A DNA stretch of 64,000 nt from assembly GCA_963832715.1 (NCBI GenBank), contig CAWHVB010000005.1:310001-374000 (forward strand). The letters run 5' to 3'. The translations under genes and the position numbers were made by a program. The DNA comes from DATFVA01 sp963832715 (lineage in GTDB: Bacteria > Bacteroidota > Ignavibacteria > Ignavibacteriales > Ignavibacteriaceae). The notes beneath the pieces are model-generated. The model was not told the DNA's origin and made no database searches. It saw only the letters and a list, made by a program, of their open reading frames with translations. Below, one piece after another: positions 18,265 to 26,331 of this stretch; the first letter of the stretch is position 1; every line of letters begins with the position of its first letter.

Positions 18265-19323
18265 TCAGTCTCTGCTCAAATTACCGACCTCATGATCCAG
18301 AAGCCATTGCTTTCTCCACAATCCGCCTCCATAACCAGTAAGTTTACCATTCTGTCCGATTACACGGTGACAAGGGATAACGATTGCAATTCTATTACAT
18401 CCATTTGCGGTACCCACCGCTCTTACTGCTTCAGGGTGTCCGATTAGTTCAGCCTGTTTTTTATAAGAACGGGTTGTCCCATATGGGATTTCCATCAAGG
18501 CATTCCAGGCTTTTTTCTGAAAATCAGTACCAAAAATTTTAAGAGGAACATCGAAGGTTTGCCGTTTTCCATCAAAGTATTCAATCAGCTGTTTCTTTAA
18601 TTCTTTAAACTGTTTATTATTTCCAGGGAGTATTGTGCTCTTAAACTTTTTTTCGAGCTGCTTCAATTCAGTTTCCAGCATTCTACGATCAGTAAATTCC
18701 AGTAAGTAAATACCTTCCTCGTTTCCGATCACTATCATCGGACCCAGGGGGGTTGAAAAGCGTTCAAAAGAAAGGATGTTATCGCCCTTACTATCAGAAG
18801 GATTATTGGATAAAGTTTTTTTAAAAGTATGCTGGAATCCGCTTAATGATTCATAACCGGCGTTATAAGCTGCATCAATGACTTTATCTCCATTCCTGAT
18901 ATTCTTAAACGCATTATTTATCCTGAACATTCTCTGATAAGCGTGGAATGTCATTCCATGATTTTTCAAAAACCATCTCCTGATACGTGCAGGATCAATT
19001 CCTCTTTCAGTTAGTTTGTAGTCAGTTATTTTCAGAGAAGGGTACTGTTCAATTTCCTTCAGCAAAGATTTTATTTCAGGCAGAGTTTCGCCAGGATATT
19101 CAAGCGGGCGGCATATTCGGCAGGGACGGTAGCCGTTAGCCATTGCTTCCTTAGCGGTCCGATAGAATTCAACGTTTTCTTTTTTTGGTTTACGAGCTCT
19201 GCAGGTAGGTCTGCAGAAAATACCAGTTGTTTTTACTGCCGCAAAAAACAATCCTTCATACTGAGGATCTTTCTTCATCAATGCCTTGTATGCGTTATCA
19301 TCAGATATGTTAAACGTGTTCAT
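18265..19323 (-). CDS. ada: Ada: bifunctional methyl-DNA repair protein and transcriptional activator
   Basis: Three hundred fifty-two residues from ATG 19323, chosen because AGGAAG lies just upstream; the longer frame would need a TTG without a binding site. Residues 1-80 are the Zn methyl-phosphotriester domain with C37, C41, C68 and C71 (GIFCRPTCRARK, RPCRICRP), C37 being the expected methyl acceptor. Residues about 85-185 are an AraC-type helix-turn-helix (INNAFKNIRNGDKVIDAAYN, AGYESLSGFQHTFKK). Residues about 190-352 are the O6-methylguanine transferase with IPCHRVIG (acceptor C318). It repairs alkylated DNA and, once methylated, activates its own regulon. A second, stand-alone transferase lies at 38869. 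Confidence 0.95.
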   Translation of the reverse strand: MNTFNISDDNAYKALMKKDPQYEGLFFAAVKTTGIFCRPTCRARKPKKENVEFYRTAKEAMANGYRPCRICRPLEYPGETLPEIKSLLKEIEQYPSLKITDYKLTERGIDPARIRRWFLKNHGMTFHAYQRMFRINNAFKNIRNGDKVIDAAYNAGYESLSGFQHTFKKTLSNNPSDSKGDNILSFERFSTPLGPMIVIGNEEGIYLLEFTDRRMLETELKQLEKKFKSTILPGNNKQFKELKKQLIEYFDGKRQTFDVPLKIFGTDFQKKAWNALMEIPYGTTRSYKKQAELIGHPEAVRAVGTANGCNRIAIVIPCHRVIGQNGKLTGYGGGLWRKQWLLDHEVGNLSRD

Positions 19324-19517
19324 ATTTCTTCCTGTTTTTGAATCCAACTTAAGGAGATACTAATACCATTTCCACCGAAAACTTTACAAGTATTTTTTAT
19401 AAACTTAATATCTTCATTTTGGAATGCAAGGGGCTGAAAATATGTTTAAGAAATTTTCATCAAAGAACGCGGGAACAAATGCAGTTCAAAGGAATATAAT
19501 TTCATAATGTATATCAT

Positions 19518-20438
19518 TCAAGTTTTTTTGAGAGCATTAACGGTCTGGTTAATACTATTTTTAACGGGGGTTGCCTTAAAGAAGTGAGATTCAAAATCGC
19601 TGCTGTCGAACAGGTATTCAGAATCATACTGGTACATCATTTCATCCATCTCACGGATGACCGGAACGAACAGACCAACCATTTTAAGCATCCATCTTGA
19701 GAGGGTGGTATAGCCTGTATTTTTTCCATAGGTTTCCTGCACCATGTGAATAAATTCTTTTCCGGCGGGCGCATTCCTGTCGGTCGGCAGATGCCATACC
19801 CTGTTATAAGCTTCCGGGGTATTACCAAGCAAGGCTGCTGCTTTTGCAGCGTCTGCTGTATAAGTAAGTGAGTGCCTTAAATCGGCATTGATGAACCACT
19901 GCGCTTTTTTACCGTTCATTACCTTATCATAAACGAGAGGGTGAACAAAAGAAGTTTTTGTCGGTCCATTAAAATCCGCTGCGCGTGCTATAATAGCATT
20001 TAGGTTTCCCTGATTATATTCATTGATAATCTGCTCTGCTATCTGCGCACGGACTTCTCCCTTTTTGCTTGAAGGGTTCATAGGTGTTTTTTCCGTCATC
20101 CATCCATTAACTTTTCCATAAGCATAAACATTATCAAAAAAGACCAGCTTTGCATTATGCTTTTTACAGGCATTGATGACATTTGCCATTATCCGGGGCC
20201 AATCTTTCTGCCAAACGCTCAGTTTATATTCCATCCCCAGAACCAGATAAACAACATCTGCATTCTCAACAGCTTTATCCGCGGCACCGAAATCTCTGAC
20301 GTCACCTGATACGAGTTCATCATTTTTATTTACCGGAGAGGGATGCCTGCTGACGAGTCTCACCTTATCCGTATACTGAGGTAAAATCTCAGCCAGACCT
20401 TTTCCTATTATACCATTTGATCCTAAAATAACCTGCAT
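19518..20438 (-). CDS. NAD(P)-dependent epimerase/dehydratase family protein (SDR)
   Basis: A 306-residue extended short-chain dehydrogenase. The N-terminal nucleotide-binding loop is GSNGIIGKG (GxxGxxG), and the catalytic Y-x3-K is in NVYAYGKVNG. The middle part (DVVYLVLGMEYKL, IIARAADFNGP) is typical of NAD-dependent epimerases acting on sugars or related compounds, but the substrate cannot be read. It lies 12 bases after a YdeI-family gene and appears to be the last gene of a minus-strand run from 22127. The link with MsrB and the haem protein suggests general stress or redox use; that is inference. Confidence 0.85.
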   Translation of the reverse strand: MQVILGSNGIIGKGLAEILPQYTDKVRLVSRHPSPVNKNDELVSGDVRDFGAADKAVENADVVYLVLGMEYKLSVWQKDWPRIMANVINACKKHNAKLVFFDNVYAYGKVNGWMTEKTPMNPSSKKGEVRAQIAEQIINEYNQGNLNAIIARAADFNGPTKTSFVHPLVYDKVMNGKKAQWFINADLRHSLTYTADAAKAAALLGNTPEAYNRVWHLPTDRNAPAGKEFIHMVQETYGKNTGYTTLSRWMLKMVGLFVPVIREMDEMMYQYDSEYLFDSSDFESHFFKATPVKNSINQTVNALKKT

Positions 20439-20450
20439 TTTTCCTCCTCC

Positions 20451-21041
20451 TTACTTTGATTTTTTATTATTACCCCAGCGTAAAGGCGGGATGACTTCAC
20501 CAGCTTCAGAGCAGCTGATTAACATCTGCAATCTTTTCAATCTGGTAGTTTCCTGCTTTGCGCTCATTACCCAGTGTACAGCGGGCTTACGGTATGACGG
20601 AACCTGCGAATTAAAATATTCCCATGCTTTTTGGTTCTTCCTTAGTATCGATTCATATTCTTTATTGAGTTTAACAACCCGCTGTTCAAAGGAGTACGTA
20701 TGACTATTTTCTGCCTTACGTTTTTTGTACACAGTTAAGCCTGCCGGCTGCACCTGTTTTAGTTCAATCAACTTCTGAATACGGTTTATATTTTTAGTGC
20801 TCCATTTACTATTATTTCTTCGCGGTGTAAACCTGATAGTATAACTTACGTCATCAATTGATTTTCTGATCCCATCTATCCAGCCGAAGCAAAGTGCTGC
20901 ATCTACTGATTCTTCCCAGGTAATACTTTTTTTCCCTGAACTCTTTTTATAGAAGCCGACAAGAAGTTCATCTTTTTTATCATGGTTTTTTTCCAACCAT
21001 TCTCTAAATGCTGATTGATTTTTAAAGAATGCCGGTTTCAT
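20451..21041 (-). CDS. YdeI/OmpD-associated family protein
   Basis: A 196-residue protein of the YdeI/OmpD-associated (bacteriocin-protection-like) family: FREWLEKNHDKKDELLVGFY, VDAALCFGWIDGIRKS, RFTPRRNNSKWSTKNI and a C-terminal NQKAWEYFNSQVPSYRK segment. The biochemical function of the family is poorly known; one E. coli member affects resistance to cationic peptides. Its ATG overlaps the msrB stop by one base (TAATG), so the two are translationally coupled. The SDR gene follows after 12 bases. Confidence 0.85.
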   Translation of the reverse strand: MKPAFFKNQSAFREWLEKNHDKKDELLVGFYKKSSGKKSITWEESVDAALCFGWIDGIRKSIDDVSYTIRFTPRRNNSKWSTKNINRIQKLIELKQVQPAGLTVYKKRKAENSHTYSFEQRVVKLNKEYESILRKNQKAWEYFNSQVPSYRKPAVHWVMSAKQETTRLKRLQMLISCSEAGEVIPPLRWGNNKKSK

Positions 21042-21589
21042 TATTTACTGCTGCTATCAGGTTCAAAATCCAATACAATAGAATTCATACAATAGCGTTT
21101 GCCCGTGGGTGGAGGGCCGTCGTCAAAAATATGTCCCAGGTGAGCCCCGCACCTGCCGCATAAGACTTCAATTCTATGCATTCCATATGAATCATCCGAT
21201 TTATAAATCACGCTATTTTCTCTCATCGGTTCAAAGAAACTCGGCCAGCCGCAGGTACTTGCGAACTTGGCATCAGAACGGAACAAAGGATTTCCACAGG
21301 CTGCGCAATAGTAAGTTCCCTTACCTTCATAGTCCCAGTATTTTCCTGTAAAAGCTCTTTCCGTTGCTTTATTACGAGCCACCTCATAAACATCTTCAGG
21401 GAGGACCTTTTTCCACTCTGAATCCGGAATATCGAGTTTCGTTGTATCCGTTCTTGAATAATACGGGTTATCCGGTTTAACTTTATCCTGCTTCATAGTT
21501 TCCTGCTTTCCTTTAGTAATTTCTGTTTTATTCTGACAGCACAATACTGTAAAAGCCGTTATAACTAAAATGATGATTTGTAATTTCAT
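21041..21589 (-). CDS. msrB: Exported peptide-methionine (R)-S-oxide reductase MsrB
   Basis: One hundred eighty-two residues from ATG 21589, chosen for its GAGG ribosome binding site and because the protein then starts with an export signal (MKLQIIILVITAFTVLCCQ). A farther upstream start would overlap the next gene and hide the signal. The MsrB domain holds the two zinc CxxC pairs (YYCAACGNPL, VLCGRCGAHLGH), the STCGWPSFF motif and the catalytic Cys in RYCMNSIVLDF. It reduces methionine-R-sulfoxide in proteins outside the cytoplasm, possibly as a lipoprotein, although the lipobox is irregular (VLCC). It is coupled to YdeI and lies 34 bases after a haem-binding protein gene, which could supply electrons. 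Confidence 0.93.
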   Translation of the reverse strand: MKLQIIILVITAFTVLCCQNKTEITKGKQETMKQDKVKPDNPYYSRTDTTKLDIPDSEWKKVLPEDVYEVARNKATERAFTGKYWDYEGKGTYYCAACGNPLFRSDAKFASTCGWPSFFEPMRENSVIYKSDDSYGMHRIEVLCGRCGAHLGHIFDDGPPPTGKRYCMNSIVLDFEPDSSSK

Positions 21590-21623
21590 GTCATTCCTCA
21601 AGAATTCTCTTTCCTGCCATATC

Positions 21624-22127
21624 CTAATTTTCATCCTCGTCGGAAAAGCGAATGCTCTTATCTCTCTTTCCTTTCTGACCGCCTTCTTTTTTCTCACCGA
21701 ACGTGGCAATCAGTCCTGCAATAAATTCCTTCTTTTCCGAATCTGTCAGCTTTGCGTCGGAGTGCATTAGTGTATATTGCCACATCGGCATATCACCCTT
21801 TCTGACCTCACTGGCAGCCTCATCACCTTTCCCAGGTTTCCAGTCCGACATATTAAAATGTTTTCTTCCATCCTTTACATCATCAGCAACCAGCCAACTT
21901 ACCGGGGCAACATACGAGTAAGCAGGCCATTTGGTTTCATTACTATGACAATCGAAACATGCTCTGACTGCATAGGCTCTTGTTTTCGGGGAGTCCCAGT
22001 TTGGTTCTTTTACAATGGGCGGATTGGACCTATTTACGGGAATAAACTGAATCAGAATGAAAGCCAAAAGAAGGATAAAAAATGAATATTTTAGTACTTT
22101 TTTGCCGTGTTTTTTTTGAGCAGCCAT
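21624..22127 (-). CDS. Membrane-anchored haem-binding (c-type) protein
   Basis: A 167-residue protein with a basic N-terminus and one signal-anchor helix (about residues 12-26, FFILLLAFILIQFIPV). A single CxxCH haem c motif follows in ACFDCHSNET, and the segment PAYSYVAPVSWLVADDVKDG is typical of the Haem_bd (PF14376-like) domain. The C-terminus is charged. It is probably a periplasmic mono-haem protein involved in electron transfer or peroxide handling. It heads the minus-strand operon with msrB, YdeI and SDR genes, giving the operon a periplasmic redox flavour. Confidence 0.88.
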   Translation of the reverse strand: MAAQKKHGKKVLKYSFFILLLAFILIQFIPVNRSNPPIVKEPNWDSPKTRAYAVRACFDCHSNETKWPAYSYVAPVSWLVADDVKDGRKHFNMSDWKPGKGDEAASEVRKGDMPMWQYTLMHSDAKLTDSEKKEFIAGLIATFGEKKEGGQKGKRDKSIRFSDEDEN

Positions 22128-22327
22128 AGAATTCCTTTAATTAAGAAACATTGGGAAAATTCAACCCGGAGATCAATACAGTAAATCTGAACCCAGGTTC
22201 ACAATATTTTACTACAACCTCAAATGGGAGATTTTTGATATTATAATATAAGGAGTTTTTTAAAGTATATAAAAACCCAATTACTGCCTCAGATAATCAG
22301 CATCCTAACGATTTAAGTACCGATACC

Positions 22328-22801
22328 CTACAGTCTCGATTGAAATGCAAAATCCAGCCTGATTGGTTTTACCAGGTTCTCATAATCTGAATATGACATT
22401 TTAATCAACTGAGAATGGGAACAGGCATTAAAGGCAATCTCTTCATCTTCTGCAAGGCTGCTGGCTACAAAAACATCAACCCCATAAAGATTTCCAAAAG
22501 GAGGCATTGCCCCCACTTCACAATCAGGGAATTTGTCGATGAATTCGTGTTCATCTGCCAGTCTCACATTATCTGAACCCAGGACCTTTTTCAGATTTTC
22601 AAAATTTATCTTGAATGAACCCGGCAGTACCGTCATGGCAAGCTTACCATCGACCTTAACCAGAACAGTTTTAGCAATTTCTTTTCCGGGAAGATGTGCC
22701 TTTGCAGCTATCTCCTGGGCCGTGTACGCAGGTGAGTGAGAAACCGTAATATACCTGACGTTGTTTTCATCCAAAAATTGCTTAAGTTTTTTTATAGCCA
22801 T
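22328..22801 (-). CDS. YbaK-family aminoacyl-tRNA deacylase
   Basis: A 157-residue single-domain YbaK/ProRS-associated protein. Family hallmarks are SHSPAYTAQEIAAKAHLPGK, the catalytic-lysine strand KTVLVKVDGK, and EVGAMPPFGNLYGVDVFV (GxxxPFG-like loop). Such proteins clear mischarged tRNA(Pro), tRNA(Ala) or related substrates in trans; specificity cannot be predicted. It lies 30 bases after the GYD gene and forms a small operon with it. A second, divergent YbaK protein is at 41366-41833. Confidence 0.9.
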   Translation of the reverse strand: MAIKKLKQFLDENNVRYITVSHSPAYTAQEIAAKAHLPGKEIAKTVLVKVDGKLAMTVLPGSFKINFENLKKVLGSDNVRLADEHEFIDKFPDCEVGAMPPFGNLYGVDVFVASSLAEDEEIAFNACSHSQLIKMSYSDYENLVKPIRLDFAFQSRL

Positions 22802-22831
22802 TTTCTCAACTCCTTTTTAGTTAATTCAAGA

Positions 22832-23128
22832 TCAAATCTTATCAATGAGATCAAGGAACTTTTTATAAGGAATAGCAATGAGACTCTGGGCTTCGAAGGC
22901 ACCATTGGAAAGGCTTATCATGGAGACTTTTGCCGCGGTCTCCGCATCAGGTGCTTCGTAGATATCAAGAAAATCAAAGGGTCCGAGCAGAGCGTAATGT
23001 TCGATGAATTTTACTTCAGGACATTTTTCTTTTACCTGTTCAAGCCAGTTTCTCCCGAGCCTGGCGCGGTCCTTCATCTGCTTAGAGATCTCCGGGGCCA
23101 ACTTGGTCAGTAAGATGAAAGTTTTCAT
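22832..23128 (-). CDS. GYD domain protein
   Basis: A 98-residue ferredoxin-like alpha/beta protein. It begins MKTFILLTKLAPEISKQMK and has the GPFDFLDIYEAPDAETAAKV segment typical of the GYD family (here GPFD replaces the usual GxYD). The function of the family is unknown. The ribosome binding site is GGGAGGAAG before ATG 23128. It is probably co-transcribed with the YbaK gene. Confidence 0.85.
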   Translation of the reverse strand: MKTFILLTKLAPEISKQMKDRARLGRNWLEQVKEKCPEVKFIEHYALLGPFDFLDIYEAPDAETAAKVSMISLSNGAFEAQSLIAIPYKKFLDLIDKI

Positions 23129-23382
23129 GGCTTCCTCCCTTTCGAGTATGATGATTTACTTTCGACCCACCATACATCTTAAGCCGTAGAAAATTCAAAA
23201 TGGTTTAAGGTGTGAACACTACAATTTAACGTTTACGGGGATAAAATTCTACTATATATCCTGAATAGTGCGTTACAGAACTTCTGAAATAGCATCCTTT
23301 TGTTATATTGTTAGAATAATCCGAATCAGTAACCAAGCGTTTAATCTTATTAATAATTTCATTCATTTGATTAGAAGAATTT

Positions 23383-25476
23383 ATGCAAAAGAATGTTTCT
23401 CAAAAGCTAATAGAATCTCACCTTATCGAAGGTAAGATGATCCCCGGTGAAGAAATCGGAATAAAAATAGATCAAACACTGACGCAGGATGCAACCGGAA
23501 CTTTAGTAATGCTCGAATTTGAGGCAATGCATATTGACCGGGTGAAGACAGAATTATCGGCTCAATATGTAGACCACAACCTGCTACAGGAGGATTTTAA
23601 GAATCCGGATGATCACCTTTTCCTGAGAAGTGCCTGTAAGAAATTCGGCATCTGGTTCAGCAGGCCCGGCAATGGAGTAAGCCATCCTGTCCATATGGAA
23701 AGGTTCGGCATTCCCGGAAAAACACTTTTAGGCTCCGATAGTCATACTCCTGCCGGAGGTGCCCTCGGAATGCTTGCGATAGGTGCGGGAGGGCTTGAAG
23801 TAGCACTGGCGATGGCAGGAGAGCCGCTGTATATTAAGATGCCGAAAATATGGGGAGTGAAATTGACCGGCAGGCTTCCTGACTGGGTTTCTGCAAAGGA
23901 TGTCATCCTTGAGATGCTTCGAAGGCACGATGTTGACGGCGGTATAAACAAAATAGTCGAGTATTATGGACCGGGTCTAAAAAACCTTACAGCGATGGAC
24001 CGGCATGTTATTGCAAATATGGGCACAGAACTGGGAGCAACCACCACAGTTTTCCCATCAGATGATGAAGTGAAAAAATTTCTGATAACACAGCAAAGAG
24101 AAAAAGACTGGAAGCAGCTGACTGCTGATGAAGGTGCGGAATACGACGAATATGAGGAGATAAATCTTTCTGAACTGGAACCATTAATTGCACTTCCCGG
24201 GAGTCCGGGGAAGGTTATTCCGGTGAGGGATGCTGCAGGAAACGAGATATACCAGGCTTACATCGGGTCCTCCGCAAACCCGGGATACAGGGATTTTGCG
24301 ATTGCTGCTTTGATGGTGGACGGGAAGCAGGTTAATGACAAAGTATCTTTTGATATTAACCCCACTTCCCGACAGATTCTTGAGAACCTTAGCGCGGATG
24401 GACTATTAGGGAAATTGATTCATTCCGGAGCGAGACTTCACCAGGCAGGATGCAACGGCTGCATCGGCATGGGACAGGCGCCTGCTACGGATAAAATAAG
24501 TCTTCGTACCGTTCCACGGAATTTTCCCGGCAGATCAGGGACTAAGGAAGACAAAGTTTATCTATGTTCTCCTGAAACCGCTGCAGCATCTGCTTTAACG
24601 GGCGTCATTACAGACCCACGGACCCTGGGGATCAGTTATCCGCAAATTAAAGAGCCAGAAAAAATTATTATTAATACAGAAATGCTTATTCCACCGGCGA
24701 ATCAGCATGAGTATGTAGAGCTCGAAAAAGGTCCTAACATAAAACCATTACCACCGTTTGAACCGCTTCCGGATAAATTTGAAGGAACTGTACTACTTAA
24801 AGCAGGAGATGATATTTCGACGGATGAAATTATGCCGGCAGGAGCAAAAGTGCTTCCGTACAGAAGCAACATTCCCGAAATAAGCAAGTTCGTTTTCAGC
24901 CAAGTTGATGAGACCTTTTATGAGAGGGCATTAAAACATAAAGAAAAAGGATTTTTTGTGGTAGGCGGTGAAAATTACGGACAGGGAAGCAGCCGTGAAC
25001 ATGCAGCGCTGGCCCCCCGTTATCTTGGATTAAGAGCAGTAATAGCCGTGTCATTCGCAAGGATACACTGGCAGAATCTGATCAACTTCGGGATACTTCC
25101 GCTAACATTTGCAGATCCTGCAGATCTAAATAAAATTGAGCAGGGTGACATTCTTTCATTCGAAAATCTTATTGATACAATAAAAAAAGGGCATACCATT
25201 GTAATTAAGGACAAAACCAAAAACCTGAATATTCCGGCAAATCACACGATGAGTAAAAGACAGATTGAAATGATTATTCACGGAAGCCTTATAGACCTTG
25301 TTAAGAACAAGTTTAAAAAGAAATTGGAGATTAACTTGTCTTTCTACCTGGTTACAGCGCGGATTAAAAAAGATAAACTTGAGGAACTGGAAAAAAAGTT
25401 GAAGCAAAATTCATTTTTAAGCCTTCAGCCATTTGGAAGAGCACTTAGCTTTAGCCTGCAAAAGCAAAGTTGTTAA
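23383..25476 (+). CDS. acn: Aconitate hydratase with extra C-terminal tail
   Basis: A 697-residue aconitase of the shorter, LeuC-like class. It converts citrate to isocitrate in the TCA cycle. Visible motifs are GSDSHTPAGG at about residues 117-126, ANMGTELGATTTVFPSDDE at about 210, HQAGCNGCIGMGQAP (two of the three [4Fe-4S] cysteines), and the swivel-domain loop NYGQGSSREHAALAPRYLG at about 530. The position that holds the first cluster cysteine in classical aconitases (GSCTNS) here reads GSSANP. The aconitase proper ends near residue 645 (IIHGSLIDLVKNK); the last 45-50 residues are foreign to the family and look like the start of a second small protein fused in frame. Confidence 0.92.
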   Translation: MQKNVSQKLIESHLIEGKMIPGEEIGIKIDQTLTQDATGTLVMLEFEAMHIDRVKTELSAQYVDHNLLQEDFKNPDDHLFLRSACKKFGIWFSRPGNGVSHPVHMERFGIPGKTLLGSDSHTPAGGALGMLAIGAGGLEVALAMAGEPLYIKMPKIWGVKLTGRLPDWVSAKDVILEMLRRHDVDGGINKIVEYYGPGLKNLTAMDRHVIANMGTELGATTTVFPSDDEVKKFLITQQREKDWKQLTADEGAEYDEYEEINLSELEPLIALPGSPGKVIPVRDAAGNEIYQAYIGSSANPGYRDFAIAALMVDGKQVNDKVSFDINPTSRQILENLSADGLLGKLIHSGARLHQAGCNGCIGMGQAPATDKISLRTVPRNFPGRSGTKEDKVYLCSPETAAASALTGVITDPRTLGISYPQIKEPEKIIINTEMLIPPANQHEYVELEKGPNIKPLPPFEPLPDKFEGTVLLKAGDDISTDEIMPAGAKVLPYRSNIPEISKFVFSQVDETFYERALKHKEKGFFVVGGENYGQGSSREHAALAPRYLGLRAVIAVSFARIHWQNLINFGILPLTFADPADLNKIEQGDILSFENLIDTIKKGHTIVIKDKTKNLNIPANHTMSKRQIEMIIHGSLIDLVKNKFKKKLEINLSFYLVTARIKKDKLEELEKKLKQNSFLSLQPFGRALSFSLQKQSC

Positions 25477-25646
25477 AAAATGATCTGCTTACCTGGGAAG
25501 AAGAAGACTATTGCCATCCCCCTCTAGCAGAGGAAAAAGAAGCTGTACTGAATGATTATTTTGAATACATAGAAACAGAAAGGGTACAAAAGGGAGAAGG
25601 GTGGAAAAAGATATCTAACCTGCCATTAATATTTCCGGGAATATAA
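25336..25646 (+). pseudogene. Small alpha/beta protein fused to aconitase and broken by a frameshift
   Basis: The aconitase frame continues into LSFYLVTARIKKDKLEELEK, followed by an amphipathic stretch, and stops at 25476. A TTG at 25336 has GGAG just upstream and could be the original start of a separate gene. In the neighbouring frame an uninterrupted reading runs from about 25464 (AKLLKND, then LTWEEEDYCHPPLAEEKEAV, ending near FPGI) to the TAA at 25644-25646. Joining the frames at the A run 25460-25463 by adding one base gives a coherent protein of about 100 residues. So one gene seems split by a one-base deletion and its front half fused to aconitase. I do not recognise a named family with certainty. 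Confidence 0.65.
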
Positions 25647-25750
25647 ATTGAGGAGATCATATCATTGAGATTTATCACATATACAGGGGCATCATAAAAC
25701 TATCCTTTATATTTAGTTAAGATTGAATCAAAACAGGCAGGAGAATTTTT

Positions 25751-26320
25751 ATGAATGAAATATATGTGATACTGAAAGGTATTTTTGGTCTTGATACTCA
25801 AAATGTAAACATCTGGCAGATGGCAATGAGGGCGGCCTTTATCTATATATCTTCGCTGATAATAATAAGGTTCGGCAACAAAAGATTTCTGGGTAAAAAT
25901 ACTGCTTTTGATTTCGTTATCGGTATTGTTATAGGATCCGTTTTCAGCAGAGCAATAAACGGGAACGGCCCCCTGTTTGTGACTGTTTCAGCAGGCGTCA
26001 CGCTGGTACTGCTTCACTGGCTGTTTGCGGTAGTCTCTTTAAATCATAAAGGATTTGCGAACTTAGTTAAAGGGAAAACTTCCCGTTTAGTAGAGAATCA
26101 TCTGCCCGACGTAAAGGAAATGAAAAAAGGCAGAGTATCAGAGGATGATCTCAAAGAACAGCTGCGGCTAGGTATAAACCAAAAAACACTTGATAACATA
26201 AAAGAAGCTTACCTTGAAAGGGATGGCCAGATAAGTTTCATTAAAGAAAAAACAGAACCAAGGGTATTAGATATCAAAGTAGAAAACGGTGTTCAGACTA
26301 TAAGGATAAAACTAGAATAG
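25751..26320 (+). CDS. DUF421 family membrane protein (YetF-like)
   Basis: A 189-residue protein. The first 105 residues hold three membrane helices (about 25-42, 54-70, 75-95) and the DUF421 signature FGNKRFLGKNTAFDFVIGI. The cytoplasmic C-terminal part (about 105-189) is the YetF-type domain with DLKEQLRLGI. The family is linked in sporeformers to spore membrane proteins, but its role in non-sporulating bacteria is unknown. It ends 11 bases from the convergent pncB gene. Confidence 0.88.
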   Translation: MNEIYVILKGIFGLDTQNVNIWQMAMRAAFIYISSLIIIRFGNKRFLGKNTAFDFVIGIVIGSVFSRAINGNGPLFVTVSAGVTLVLLHWLFAVVSLNHKGFANLVKGKTSRLVENHLPDVKEMKKGRVSEDDLKEQLRLGINQKTLDNIKEAYLERDGQISFIKEKTEPRVLDIKVENGVQTIRIKLE

Positions 26321-26331
26321 ATAATTTCATG

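Noticed and set aside
21590..21709. Longer N-terminus for MsrB
   Set aside because: It would overlap the upstream haem-protein gene and bury the signal peptide; ATG 21589 has a GAGG site.
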